Assembly (NCBI RefSeq): GCF_050563535.1
Contig: NZ_JBNXUO010000028.1
Location: 3,665-67,664 of the forward strand
Source of the DNA: Falsiroseomonas sp050563535
Lineage (GTDB): Bacteria; Pseudomonadota; Alphaproteobacteria; Acetobacterales; Acetobacteraceae
Length of the DNA: 64,000 bases
Direction: 5' to 3'
The notes under the pieces were generated by a model. It saw nothing but the letters and a program-made list of their open reading frames with translations, was not told where the DNA came from and made no database searches. Both the position numbers and the translations under genes were made by a program. Shown in pieces: positions 1 to 8,198 of the stretch (the first letter of the stretch is position 1; every line of letters starts with the position of its first letter).

Positions 1-439
1 CCGCCACCAGCTCCGCCACGCCCCGCCAGGGGCGGTCCATCGGCACGACGAGGATGTTGAACAGGTCCACCGCGATGGACACCGGCACCAGGTCCCGCTG
101 CGGGTCGACCGGCATCCGCATGACCATCGGGTTGATCACCAGCGTCCCGATGGTGCCGAGCAGCAGCGTGTGGCCATCGGGGGCGGAGCGCGCCACCGCC
201 TCCATCGCGATGTTGCCGCCCGCGCCGGGGCGGTTCTCCACCACCACGGGCTGGCCCAGGATCTCGCCCATGCGCGGGCCGAAGGCGCGCACGGCGATGT
301 CGGTGGCGCCCCCGGGCGTGAAGCCGACGACGATGCGGACGGGCCGGTTCGGGAAGACGTCCTGCGCCAGCGCCGGGCGGGCCAGCGGCAGGCCGGCGGC
401 GGCGGCCAGCAGGCCGCGGCGGGGCAGGGGAAGGGTCAT
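1..439 (-). CDS. Bug-family tripartite tricarboxylate transporter substrate-binding protein (partial)
   Basis: Only the N-terminal 146 codons are in the window; the gene runs off the left edge. The protein starts with a twin-arginine-like or Sec signal (PRRGLLAAAAGLPLARPALA, cleavage probably after ALA) and continues with the Bug/TctC hallmarks FPNRPVRIVVGFTPGG, near residue 30, and VVENRPGAGGNIA about 40 residues on. Family members are periplasmic proteins that bind carboxylates for TTT transporters, but most are orphan receptors without adjacent membrane subunits, and none is visible here. The substrate cannot be told from sequence. Large Bug families are typical of Acetobacteraceae and Burkholderiales, which helps to place the organism. 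The start is the ATG at 437-439. Confidence 0.9.
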   Translation of the reverse strand, partial: MTLPLPRRGLLAAAAGLPLARPALAQDVFPNRPVRIVVGFTPGGATDIAVRAFGPRMGEILGQPVVVENRPGAGGNIAMEAVARSAPDGHTLLLGTIGTLVINPMVMRMPVDPQRDLVPVSIAVDLFNILVVPMDRPWRGVAELVA

Positions 440-497
440 CGCGTTCGCTCCCGGTTGGTCACGGCGCTTGTAGGGCAGGCGCCGCCGACGGCGAAGC

Positions 498-1640
498 TCA
501 GCCCGCCGGCGCCAGCACCACCAGGTCGTCGCGGTGGATCACCTCGTCCCGCCCGCGCCAGCCGAGGATTGCCTCCAGCTCCTCGCTGCGGTGGCCGGCG
601 ATGCGGGCGGCGTCGCCCGCATCATAGGCGACGAGACCGCGCGCCACCTCCCGCCCCGCCGCGTCCTTCACGCTGACCGGGTCGCCGCGGCGGAAGCCGC
701 CTTCCACCGCCCGCACGCCCGCCGGCAGCAGCGACGACCCGCGCGAGAGCGCGCGCGCCGCGCCGTCATCCACCACCAGCGCGCCGAGCGGCGCGAGGCT
801 GCCGGCGATCCATCGCTTGCGGGCGGACCGGCCCTCGCCTTCCGGCAGGAACCAGGTGACGCGCGCCCCTGCCTCCATCGCGGCCAGCGGCCGGTCCCGC
901 TTGCCGAGCGCGATGGCCATGGCGCAGCCCGCGCCGGTGGCGATGCGCGCCGCGATCAGCTTCGTGCGCATCCCGCCGGAGGAGTAGCCGGGCGGCGGCT
1001 CGCCGCCCATCGCCATGATCTCCTCGGTCAGCTGCGGCACGACGGGCAGATGCGCGGCGGCGGGGTCCACCCGCGGGTCGGCGGTGTAGAGCCCGTCGAT
1101 GTCGGACAGCAGCACCAGCGCATCGGCCTCCACCATCTCGGCCACGCGGGCGGCCAGGCGGTCATTGTCGCCGAAGCGGATCTCGGCGGTGGCCACCGTG
1201 TCGTTCTCGTTGATGACGGGGATGCAGCCGAGCGCGAGCAGCGTGTTCAGCGTGGCCCGGGCATTGAGGTAGCGGCGCCGGTCCTCGCTGTCCTCCAGCG
1301 TCAGCAGCAGCTGCGCGGCGTTCAGCCCCTCGGCCGACAGCGCGGCGGCCCAGGCGCCGGCCAGGCGGATCTGCCCGACCGCGGCCGCCGCCTGCTTCTC
1401 CTCGAGCCGGAGCTTCTTCCGCGTGAGGCCGAGCGCGCGGCGCGCCAGCGCGATGGCGCCGGAGGAGACGAGGATCACCTCCACGCCCCGCGCGCGCATC
1501 GCCGCCACATCCGCCGCGACGCCGGCGAGCCAGGTCTCCCGCGGGGCGGCCGTGGCCTCGTCGACCACGAGGGCGGAGCCGATCTTCACGACGATGCGGC
1601 GGGCGGCGCGGAGATCGGGCGTGGCAGCGAGGGTGGACAT
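498..1640 (-). CDS. proB: Glutamate 5-kinase
   Basis: Phosphorylates L-glutamate to gamma-glutamyl phosphate, the first step of proline synthesis, in the cytoplasm. The amino-acid kinase domain begins with RRIVVKIGSALVVD and contains the family signatures VSSGAIALARRALG, INENDTVA, FGDNDRLAARVAEMVEAD, LLSDIDGLYTADP and SSGGMRTKLIAARIAT; a PUA domain follows (about residues 285-370, ending in HRDDLVVL). At 380 residues it matches the two-domain bacterial enzyme. The start MSTLAATP at 1640 is preferred over an in-frame ATG 18 bases upstream. In many alphaproteobacteria proB directly follows obgE; here an unrelated GH16 gene lies between them. Confidence 0.96.
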   Translation of the reverse strand: MSTLAATPDLRAARRIVVKIGSALVVDEATAAPRETWLAGVAADVAAMRARGVEVILVSSGAIALARRALGLTRKKLRLEEKQAAAAVGQIRLAGAWAAALSAEGLNAAQLLLTLEDSEDRRRYLNARATLNTLLALGCIPVINENDTVATAEIRFGDNDRLAARVAEMVEADALVLLSDIDGLYTADPRVDPAAAHLPVVPQLTEEIMAMGGEPPPGYSSGGMRTKLIAARIATGAGCAMAIALGKRDRPLAAMEAGARVTWFLPEGEGRSARKRWIAGSLAPLGALVVDDGAARALSRGSSLLPAGVRAVEGGFRRGDPVSVKDAAGREVARGLVAYDAGDAARIAGHRSEELEAILGWRGRDEVIHRDDLVVLAPAG

Positions 1641-1763
1641 GCGCCGCGCCAGTAGCACGAAGGCCGCGCCGCGGGGAGGCGGCGCGGCCTTCGGAGGGCC
1701 GGCGGCGAGGGGATCCGCCGGCCTCGGGGGCGGGGGGCGCGGCGGCAGCCCCCGCCGGTCGCG

Positions 1764-3476
1764 TCAGGCGAAGACGAAGTCGGTGGCGGCGATCCTCGCC
1801 GAGACGCCCTGGAGGAACATCTCGTCGCCGCCGCCGAAGTCGAGGTCGAGCCCGACCATGCCCCAGCGCGTCTCGACCGTCTGCACCACCTGGCCGGCGG
1901 TGATGCCCTCCAGCCGGATCTTCTCGACACCCGGCTGGAAGTCCACCACCCAGTCCGGCCCGTCGCCACGGGCGAAGGCGAAGGTGTCGATGCCCGCGCC
2001 GCCGGTCAGGCCGTCATGGTCCCGACCGCCGCGCAGCAGGTCGTTGCCGCCGAGGCCCTGCAGGTCGTCCGACCCCGCCCCGCCCGAGATCGTGTCCGAC
2101 CCCGTGCCGCCCTTCAGCCAGTCATCCCCCGTCGTGCCGCTGACGGTGAGCCCCGCACCCGGCGGCGGGGGCGGCGGCGCGGCCTTGAAGGTGCCCGCGA
2201 TGCCGAGCTGCTTCGCGGTGGCGCTGCCGACCCCTTCGAGGAACAGCGTCTCGCCGCCTGCCATGGTCAGCTTCAGGCCGGACACGCCACCATCGGTGAC
2301 GACCGCGGCCGTCACCTGGTCCGCCGTCGTGCCCGACAGCTGCACCCGGTCGGTGCCGAGGGCGAAGTCCGTCACGCGGTCCGCGCCGTCGCCGGTGGCG
2401 AAGATCACGCGGTCCACACCGGCGCCGGTGACGATCACGTCGCTGCCGGACTGGCCGCGCAGCGCGTCGTTGCCGGCGCCGCCCTCCAGCCGGTCATCGC
2501 CCGCGCCGCCCACCAGCGTGTCGTGCCCGTCGCCGCCCAGCAGCGTGTCCGCGCCGGCGCCGCCCGAGAGGTTGTCGGCGCCGCCGAGGCCCGACAGCCG
2601 GTCCGCCAGCGTCCCGCCGCGCAGCACATCCGCACCCGCCCCGCCATTCAGCACCAGGCCGGACGGCGTGGGCGCGGGGGTCGGGGTGGGGGTCGGGGTC
2701 GGCGTGGGGGTCGGCGTCGGCGTCGGCGCGGTGGCCTCGCCGGTGAACTGCGACACCCGCACCCAGTCCACGCTGATGTCGACGCTGTCGACGCCCGACG
2801 AGTTGGGCGAGCCGTACCAGCCATCCCAGGCGAGGCCGACATGCCCCTGCAGGCCGACCGACATCCGCTCATGCGGGATGTTCTCGGTGGTGGTGTAGAT
2901 CTCCTGGCCGTCGATGTAGAGCGTCATCCGGTCGGCGAACCAGTCGAGCGTGTAGGTGTGCCACTGGCTGTGATCCAGGGCGAACTCATGCGAGGCGTAG
3001 CGGTCGTCGTTGTTGCCGCCCGGGCCCTGCCAGTGGTTGGTGAACATGCCGTTGCCGTTGGCCGGCGTCTCCAGGATGTCGACCTCCGGCGGCCAATGGT
3101 CGTTGTCGGTCGGCCAGAGCAGGAAGCAGGGGCCGGCGCCGGTGACCTCCTCGCTGGTCTTCGCGCGGATCTCGACGCGACCATAGAGGAAGCCGTTGCC
3201 GACGCCGGAGGGCGCGCCCTCATAGGGGGAGGTGGAGAGGCCGCCGACGGACCAGATGCCGTTGGACTGCTTGTCCATCCCGATCGTCAGCTCGCCGTTG
3301 CCGACGGAAAGCTGGCCGTTGTCCCACTCGAAGGCGCCGTTCCAGTACAGCGACCCGCCATAGGTGATCGGCCATTTCTGCCAGTCGAGGCTGGTGCCGT
3401 TGAAGCCGTCGAAGAAGACGGTCTGCCACCCCGACATGTCGAGGGCGTTCGGGTTGGCGTCGTTATACGTGCCCAT
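1764..3476 (-). CDS. Secreted GH16 family glycanase with RTX calcium-binding repeats
   Basis: A 570-residue modular protein. Residues 15-245 form a glycoside hydrolase family 16 jelly-roll domain with the catalytic signature EVDILE (E131, D133, E136), so it should cleave beta-1,3/1,4-glucans or a related exopolysaccharide. A threonine-proline linker (about residues 250-272) leads to two blocks of RTX nonapeptides (GGAGADVLRGG at 278-288, GGAGNDALRG; second block about 445-500 with GGTGSDTISGG). There is no N-terminal signal peptide. RTX repeats plus an uncleaved C-terminus fit type I (ABC) secretion, as in rhizobial ExsH/PlyA; no transporter genes are adjacent. It splits the usual obgE-proB pair, which suggests a later insertion, perhaps linked to exopolysaccharide turnover. 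The exact substrate is inferred only at family level. Confidence 0.88.
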   Translation of the reverse strand: MGTYNDANPNALDMSGWQTVFFDGFNGTSLDWQKWPITYGGSLYWNGAFEWDNGQLSVGNGELTIGMDKQSNGIWSVGGLSTSPYEGAPSGVGNGFLYGRVEIRAKTSEEVTGAGPCFLLWPTDNDHWPPEVDILETPANGNGMFTNHWQGPGGNNDDRYASHEFALDHSQWHTYTLDWFADRMTLYIDGQEIYTTTENIPHERMSVGLQGHVGLAWDGWYGSPNSSGVDSVDISVDWVRVSQFTGEATAPTPTPTPTPTPTPTPTPAPTPSGLVLNGGAGADVLRGGTLADRLSGLGGADNLSGGAGADTLLGGDGHDTLVGGAGDDRLEGGAGNDALRGQSGSDVIVTGAGVDRVIFATGDGADRVTDFALGTDRVQLSGTTADQVTAAVVTDGGVSGLKLTMAGGETLFLEGVGSATAKQLGIAGTFKAAPPPPPPGAGLTVSGTTGDDWLKGGTGSDTISGGAGSDDLQGLGGNDLLRGGRDHDGLTGGAGIDTFAFARGDGPDWVVDFQPGVEKIRLEGITAGQVVQTVETRWGMVGLDLDFGGGDEMFLQGVSARIAATDFVFA

Positions 3477-3518
3477 GGCTGGATCCCTACCTGCTCACGG
3501 CGCCGTGATGCGCTCGCG

Positions 3519-3596
3519 AGGTTGTGAGGCCACAACCTTGGGTGGAATGTCTAGCCAAAAAGTATTCAATCTGCCGTTTGCTTGAAAACCAAACGG
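3519..3596. promoter_or_regulatory. AT-richer upstream region of the GH16 gene with two inverted repeats
   Basis: The 390-base gap 3477-3866 separates obgE from the GH16 gene and holds no plausible gene. Its GH16-proximal part is clearly richer in A+T than the surroundings. It contains a perfect 8-bp inverted repeat (AGGTTGTG-aggc-CACAACCT, 3519-3538) and a 7-bp inverted repeat (CCGTTTG-N9-CAAACGG, 3574-3596). These lie 43 to 120 bases upstream of the GH16 start and look like operators for a dimeric regulator. No clear -35/-10 pair could be assigned, and the regulator is unknown. Confidence 0.45.
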
Positions 3597-3756
3597 TTGG
3601 GGCACGAAAACTAGGTATCAACCCGGACGTTCATGGGCTGTTGGTTGTCCCCATGCGCCATGGCCGCGCGGGCACATCGCCACCGGCGCAACCCGCGGCG
3701 CGGCCGGCATCACCCGCGCCCAAGGGCGCGTCAGGCGGAAGGAAAGGGGAAGGAAG

Positions 3757-3774
3757 GCCGGCCGCGAGGCCGGC
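3757..3774 (-). terminator. Possible terminator downstream of obgE
   Basis: A perfect stem GCCGGCC-gcga-GGCCGGC lies about 95 bases past the obgE stop. On the minus strand it is followed by a pyrimidine-rich run (CTTCCTTCCCC) rather than a clean T tract, so termination is plausible but not certain. It would separate the ribosomal-protein/obgE transcript from the GH16 gene. Confidence 0.45.
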
Positions 3775-3866
3775 AGCGCCTCATCCGAGGCGGGGTTGGC
3801 GGCGATCCGGCGGGGCCGGCCTGCCCCCGCCGGGCCGGGGCCGCGAAGGCGGCCCTTGCCCCGGTT

Positions 3867-4865
3867 TCAGCCCCGGGCGGCCGAGATCGCGGCCTGCAGC
3901 GCGCGCAGCACCTCGGCCACGCCTTCGCCGGTGGCGCCCGAAACCAGCAGCGCCGGCCTGCCCGCCGCGCGGGACAGCGCCTTCAGCCGCGAGGTGCGGG
4001 CCTGCGGCGTCATCGCATCGGCCTTGTTGAGCGCCACGATCTCCGGCTTGTCCGCCAGGCCTCCGCCATAGCCGGCGAGCTCGGCCCGGATGGTGGCGTA
4101 GGCCCGCGCCGGATCGGCGGCGGTGCCGTCCACCAGATGCAGCAGCACCGCGCAGCGTTCGACATGGCCGAGGAAGCGGTCGCCGAGGCCCGCGCCCTCA
4201 TGCGCGCCCTCGATCAGGCCGGGGATGTCGGCCAGGACGAATTCCGTGCCGGCATCCGGGCGCACCACGCCGAGCTGCGGGTGCAGCGTGGTGAAGGGAT
4301 AGTCGGCGATCTTCGGCTTCGCCGCCGTCACGGCGGCGAGGAAGGTGGACTTGCCGGCATTGGGCAGCCCGACCAGCCCGGCATCGGCGATCAGCTTCAG
4401 GCGCAGCCAGACCGACCGCTCCTCCCCCGGCCAGCCCTTGTCGGCGCGGCGTGGGGCGCGGTTGGTGGAGGACTTGAAGGTGGCGTTGCCGAAGCCGCCA
4501 TCGCCACCGCGGCACAGCACGACCCGCTGGCCGACCTCGGTGAGGTCGGCGAGCAGCGTCTCGCGGTCCTCGTCCAGGACCTGGGTGCCGACCGGGACCT
4601 TGAGGACCACATCCTCCGACCCCGCGCCGGTGCGGTCGGAGCCGGCGCCGTTGCCGCCCTTGCGGGCGCGGAAATGCTGGGCGTAGCGGTAGTCGATCAG
4701 GGTGTTGAGGCCGTCCACCGCCTCCACGATCACGTCGCCGCCCTTGCCGCCGTTGCCGCCGTCCGGGCCGCCGAACTCGATGTATTTCTCGCGCCGGAAG
4801 GCGACGACGCCGTCGCCGCCGTCGCCCGCCTTGAGGTGGACCTTCGCTTCGTCGAGGAATTTCAT
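3867..4865 (-). CDS. obgE: Obg/CgtA GTPase, ribosome assembly
   Basis: Essential GTPase that binds the 50S subunit and acts in ribosome maturation and stress control. The 332-residue protein starts with the glycine-rich Obg fold (MKFLDEAKVHLKAGDGGDG, then FGGPDGGNGGKGGDV) and continues with a G domain: P-loop GLPNAGKST near residue 165, switch region YPFTTLHP, DIPGLIEGA, and the NKAD base-specificity motif. It stops soon after the G domain, as in other short alphaproteobacterial Obg proteins. The ATG at 4865 is chosen because homology begins exactly at MKFLDEAK; the reading frame stays open 54 bases further upstream. It is third in the rplU-rpmA-obgE transcript. Confidence 0.97.
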   Translation of the reverse strand: MKFLDEAKVHLKAGDGGDGVVAFRREKYIEFGGPDGGNGGKGGDVIVEAVDGLNTLIDYRYAQHFRARKGGNGAGSDRTGAGSEDVVLKVPVGTQVLDEDRETLLADLTEVGQRVVLCRGGDGGFGNATFKSSTNRAPRRADKGWPGEERSVWLRLKLIADAGLVGLPNAGKSTFLAAVTAAKPKIADYPFTTLHPQLGVVRPDAGTEFVLADIPGLIEGAHEGAGLGDRFLGHVERCAVLLHLVDGTAADPARAYATIRAELAGYGGGLADKPEIVALNKADAMTPQARTSRLKALSRAAGRPALLVSGATGEGVAEVLRALQAAISAARG

Positions 4866-4891
4866 GGCGTTCGACGCTCCCTGGAACGCAA

Positions 4892-4915
4892 AACGGGGGC
4901 CTTGCGGCCCCCGTT
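4892..4915 (-). terminator. Strong hairpin between rpmA and obgE (terminator or attenuator)
   Basis: A perfect 10-bp stem, AACGGGGGCC-ttgc-GGCCCCCGTT, sits between the rpmA stop and the obgE start, followed on the minus strand by TTTTGCG. It has the form of an intrinsic terminator with a short U tract and may lower obgE expression relative to the two ribosomal proteins. Confidence 0.6.
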
Positions 4916-4939
4916 CCACATGCCTCCGGAGAGGGCTGG

Positions 4940-5209
4940 CTACTCGGCCGCGACCGGCAGCGGCGTGACGGAGATGTGGACCCGGCCCTCCGCCTTGCGT
5001 TCGAAGGTCACATGCCCGTCCACCGCGGCGTGGATGGAATGGGTGCGGCCGACGAGCACGTTGGTGCCCGGGCGCATCTTGGTGCCGCGCTGGGTGACGA
5101 TGATGTTGCCGGCCTTCACGAACTGGCCGCCCGACCGCTTCACGCCGAGGCGCTTGCCGGCGGAATCGCGGCCGTTGCGCGACGAGCCGCCTGCCTTCTT
5201 GTGTGCCAT
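4940..5209 (-). CDS. rpmA: 50S ribosomal protein L27
   Basis: 89 residues with the invariant N-terminus MAHKKAGGSSRNGRDS, followed by GKRLGVKRSGGQFVKAGNIIVTQRG split over two conserved blocks and HPG-type residues MRPGTNVLVGRTHS. L27 reaches toward the peptidyl-transferase centre of the large subunit. It has no N-terminal propeptide of the Firmicutes type. It lies 31 bases downstream of rplU and is cotranscribed with it. Confidence 0.98.
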   Translation of the reverse strand: MAHKKAGGSSRNGRDSAGKRLGVKRSGGQFVKAGNIIVTQRGTKMRPGTNVLVGRTHSIHAAVDGHVTFERKAEGRVHISVTPLPVAAE

Positions 5210-5240
5210 GGTAGGATATCCCTGTCGCTGGCGGCGCGGC

Positions 5241-5558
5241 TCAGGCCGCGGCGATCTCGCTGATGCGCAGCACGGTCTGGTGCTGGCGGTGGCCGTTCTT
5301 GCGGCGGCTGTTCTGCCGGCGGCGCTTCTTGAAGATGATCACCTTGTCGCCGCGGGTCTGCTCGACCACGGTGGCGGTGACGCGGGCGCCCGGCACGGTC
5401 GGCGCGCCGACGGTCAGGCCGGCTTCCGTGCCCAGGGCGAGGACGTCGTGGAAGGTGATGGTGGCGCCGGGCTCGGCCTCGAGCTTCTCGACGGTGAGCA
5501 CGGCGTCGGGCGTGACGCGGTACTGCTTGCCGCCGGTGCGGATCACTGCATAGGTCAT
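5241..5558 (-). CDS. rplU: 50S ribosomal protein L21
   Basis: 105 residues, with the L21 signatures MTYAVIRTGGKQYRV at the start and KVIIFKKRRRQNSRRKNGHRQ near the C-terminus. It binds 23S rRNA in the large subunit. It is the first gene of the rplU-rpmA-obgE operon and has a good promoter about 150 bases upstream, leaving a leader of about 140 nucleotides that could carry L21 autoregulation. Confidence 0.98.
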   Translation of the reverse strand: MTYAVIRTGGKQYRVTPDAVLTVEKLEAEPGATITFHDVLALGTEAGLTVGAPTVPGARVTATVVEQTRGDKVIIFKKRRRQNSRRKNGHRQHQTVLRISEIAAA

Positions 5559-5706
5559 GTTCGCGCTCGGGCTTTCGTGGTCCGGTGCTGTGCCGGGCGT
5601 GGTGCGCCCGTGAGGATCGTCTGCGACCTGCCCCGCCCCGTCCGCCTCTGCGGCGTCCGGCCGAAAGCAAGCCGCCGGCAGCCGCGAGGCCTGCCGGAGG
5701 GCGCAG

Positions 5707-5736
5707 CGTATAGCGGCGCCGGGCCAGGCGAGTCAA
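5707..5736 (-). promoter_or_regulatory. Sigma-70-type promoter of rplU-rpmA-obgE
   Basis: Read on the minus strand, TTGACT (5736-5731) and TATACG (5712-5707) are separated by 18 bases. Both hexamers are close to consensus in otherwise GC-rich DNA, and the site lies correctly upstream of rplU. Transcription would start near 5700. Confidence 0.7.
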
Positions 5737-5763
5737 CGCCCGCCAACAGGCTGCCCTGCCATG

Positions 5764-5792
5764 TTGCAAGCCGCGCCCACGCCTTCTATATG
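5764..5792 (+). promoter_or_regulatory. Promoter of the tRNA-Ser gene
   Basis: TTGCAA (5764-5769) and TATATG (5787-5792) are separated by 17 bases and end 15 bases before the first tRNA base. The expected start would give a very short 5' leader, as is usual for single tRNA genes. It diverges from the rplU promoter. Confidence 0.65.
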
Positions 5793-5807
5793 GCCCGTCC
5801 CGCCCGC

Positions 5808-5898
<91 letters not shown>

Positions 5899-6073
5899 CG
5901 CATGTTCCTGTCCTGTCCCGATCACCGTGCAGACCCCTTGGAATCGCTTGCGTTCGTCTCCTGACACCACCTAGGTTAGCCGCCGGGTTTCCCATTCGTT
6001 CCCGTGCAAGCCCACGGCAGGAAGGGTAACCGGCCGGGGAACGCCCTGGAGGAAACCGGGTAACGGGGGGCGG

Positions 6074-7375
6074 ATGCTGACGGACCGGCAGATCAGGGCG
6101 CTCAAGCCGTCCGAGAAGCTCTACCGCGTCCGCGACGGCGGTGGCCTCGTCCTGCAGGTGATGCCGAGCGGAAGCAAGCTCTGGCACTACCGGTACCAGA
6201 TCGGGGGCAAGGAGCGGACGCTCTCCATCGGGACCTATCCGGATGTCTCGCTCCTCGAGGCGCGGCAGGCGCGGGACGCGGCGCGCGACCTGCTGCGGGA
6301 GGGGCGCGACCCCAGCACCGAGAAGCGGTTGCGGCGTCTGGCCGCGATGGCCGCCGGCGGCACCACCTTCGAGGCGATCGCCCGCGGCTGGCATGAGAGC
6401 CAGCGAACCAGGTGGACGGATCGGCATGCCGCCGACGTGCTGGCGAGCCTCCAGGCCGATGCCTTCCCCACGCTCGGCCGGCTGCCCATCGCCGACATCA
6501 CCGCCCCCATGGTCCTGGCCGTGCTGCGGAAGGTGGAGGCGCGCGGCGCCGTCGAGAGCGCCCACCGGCTGCGCCAGCGGATCAGCGCGGCCTTCGTCCA
6601 CGCGATCGGCGAGGGGGTGGCGACGACTGATCCCGCGGCCCAGGTGCAGCGCCTGCTGAAGCCGGTCGAGCGTGGCCGCCAGCCGGCCATCACCGATCTC
6701 GACGGACTGCGGCAGATGCTGCGCGACGCCGAGGGGCGGCCCGCGCAGCCCGTGACGAAGCTCGCGCTGCGCTTCCTGGCCCTGACCGTGGTGCGCCCGG
6801 GCGCCGAGCTGCTCGGCGCGCGCCTGGCGGAGATCGAGGACCTGGACGGGCCGGAGCCCAGCTGGCGCATCCCGGCCCCGCGCACCAAGACGAAGCGGGC
6901 GGACCACCTGGTGCCGCTGGCGCCGCAGGCCGTGGAGGTGGTGCAGGCCCTGATGCCCTTCATCGGCAAGTCGGGGCTGCTGTTCCCGACCGCCCGCACC
7001 ACGCGCCGGGCGATCAGCAACAACGCGATCGGCTACCTGCTGAACCGCGCGGGCTATCACGGCCAGCATGTGCCGCATGGCTGGCGCGCCGCCTTCTCGA
7101 CCGTGATGAACGAACGGCACCGGGCTGACCGCGCCGTGATCGACGCGATGCTGTCGCATGTTCCGAAGGAACGGGTGGAAGCCGCCTACAACCGGGCGGA
7201 GCACCTCGCGCGCCGGCGCGAGCTGGCGGAGGAATGGGCAGGCCTGCTCCTGGATGGCCTGCCCGCCGCGGAGGATCTGCTGCGCGGCCCGCGCCGGCCG
7301 CTCAGGCGCGCTCCGCCTTCCGGGGGCGAGGACGCCGCGGGGACCCCTCCGGCGCGCTCGCGCCGCGTCGCGTAG
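6074..7375 (+). CDS. Tyrosine-type site-specific integrase
   Basis: 433 residues, catalysing prophage integration at tRNA-Ser. The N-terminal part is a DUF4102-like arm-binding domain (MLTDRQIRALKPSEKLYRVRD, then GGKERTLSIGTYPDVSLLEAR). A core-binding domain lies at about 95-190. The C-terminal catalytic domain has the first Arg in the VVRPGAELLGARLAEIE region, HGWRAAFSTVMNE (the H-x-x-R box) and the nucleophile Tyr in AYNRAEHLARRRELAEEW. This is the P4/CP4-57 class, which typically uses tRNA 3' ends, in agreement with the attL next to it. The last 74 bases overlap the convergent AlpA-like gene. Confidence 0.95.
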   Translation: MLTDRQIRALKPSEKLYRVRDGGGLVLQVMPSGSKLWHYRYQIGGKERTLSIGTYPDVSLLEARQARDAARDLLREGRDPSTEKRLRRLAAMAAGGTTFEAIARGWHESQRTRWTDRHAADVLASLQADAFPTLGRLPIADITAPMVLAVLRKVEARGAVESAHRLRQRISAAFVHAIGEGVATTDPAAQVQRLLKPVERGRQPAITDLDGLRQMLRDAEGRPAQPVTKLALRFLALTVVRPGAELLGARLAEIEDLDGPEPSWRIPAPRTKTKRADHLVPLAPQAVEVVQALMPFIGKSGLLFPTARTTRRAISNNAIGYLLNRAGYHGQHVPHGWRAAFSTVMNERHRADRAVIDAMLSHVPKERVEAAYNRAEHLARRRELAEEWAGLLLDGLPAAEDLLRGPRRPLRRAPPSGGEDAAGTPPARSRRVA

Positions 7376-7610
7376 GCTCGACCGGTGGCCGCGCGGCCTT
7401 CCAGGCGCGGATCTCAGACAGGGGCCAGCGCACCACGCCGCCGCCGAGGTCGCGCGGCACGGGGAAGGTGCCGGCGTCCATCCGGCGGTAGATAGTGGAC
7501 CGGCCGAGGCCGACCTCCGCCTCGACGCGGGAGATCCCGATCCAGGGATCCACGGGCGGCCCGTCCGGCCCTTCCGGGGGCTCGGCCGGGTTGGTGTCGA
7601 TGATCGTCAT
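7302..7610 (-). CDS. AlpA-like helix-turn-helix regulator / putative excisionase
   Basis: 102 residues with a MerR/AlpA-type helix-turn-helix: WIGISRVEAEVGLGRSTIYRRMDAG followed by FPVPRDLGGGVVRWPLSEIRAW, split across the DNA-binding helix and wing. Such proteins regulate integrase genes or act as excisionases in P4-like elements. It is the last gene of the leftward early operon, is translationally coupled to the preceding gene (ATGA), and overlaps the integrase 3' end on the opposite strand, so its transcript is antisense to the integrase end. A role in excision is inferred from family and position. Confidence 0.8.
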   Translation of the reverse strand: MTIIDTNPAEPPEGPDGPPVDPWIGISRVEAEVGLGRSTIYRRMDAGTFPVPRDLGGGVVRWPLSEIRAWKAARPPVEPTRRGASAPEGSPRRPRPRKAERA

Positions 7611-7858
7611 GGTGCCTCGCCGTCCACCAGATCCACGACCACACGGGTGACCAGACGGGGACCACCCGTGCGGGCGAATTCACGCATGACCTCGACGCCG
7701 ACAACGAAGCTGCCGGAGCCCAGCAGGTCGAGCGATTCCGCGATCTGCTCGCACTGTTCGGCGAGCCGTGTGCGGATGTAGGCCCGGTCCAGATCGGTCA
7801 GCTTCGGCCGCGGCCGCGCCCTGCTGGTCCGGGTGATGACGTCCCGATGCTCAACCAT
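7607..7858 (-). CDS. Hypothetical protein, leftward early operon
   Basis: 83 residues, function not recognised. It is rich in charged residues with a likely helical middle (LTDLDRAYIRTRLAEQCEQI) and ends with VTRVVVDLVDGEAP. The start ATG at 7858 overlaps the end of the upstream gene by 8 bases, and its stop overlaps the AlpA-like start as ATGA. Tight coupling supports it as a real gene. A longer in-frame extension to 7960 exists but would overlap the upstream gene extensively. Confidence 0.6.
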   Translation of the reverse strand: MVEHRDVITRTSRARPRPKLTDLDRAYIRTRLAEQCEQIAESLDLLGSGSFVVGVEVMREFARTGGPRLVTRVVVDLVDGEAP

Positions 7859-8198
7859 GCAGCCGCCTCCGCTCCGGGGCCTCGGCGTGGCGCAGGGCCT
7901 TGGCGTTCGCCTCGGCCAGCAGCAGGGCGCCGCGCGCCACGGCGAGACCGGGGCCGCCATCGCGGATCAGCACTTCCAGCGCGCGGGCGCAGAACAGCGC
8001 CATGTCGGCGCGGGTCATCGCGACGCGCGCCCCGTAATCCGCGGCGATGTCGATCAGGTCGCCGACGACATCGCTGCGGCCATGCTGCACGATCTCCCGC
8101 GCGCCGCAGGGGCCGCAGCTGCGGTGATCGCGGGTGCAGGCCTGGTGGCCCTCGGTCGGGGGGAGCAGGATCGCCCCGTCAGGTTCGGTTGCGGCCAT
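7851..8198 (-). CDS. Hypothetical protein, leftward early operon
   Basis: 115 residues, not recognised. The N-terminal half has five cysteine/histidine residues (HQACTRDHRSCGPCGAREIV) that could form a small metal site; the C-terminal half is helical and alanine-rich (ADMALFCARALEVLI). It overlaps the HNH gene upstream by 20 bases and the next gene by 8, in line with a compact early operon. Confidence 0.6.
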   Translation of the reverse strand: MAATEPDGAILLPPTEGHQACTRDHRSCGPCGAREIVQHGRSDVVGDLIDIAADYGARVAMTRADMALFCARALEVLIRDGGPGLAVARGALLLAEANAKALRHAEAPERRRLHG

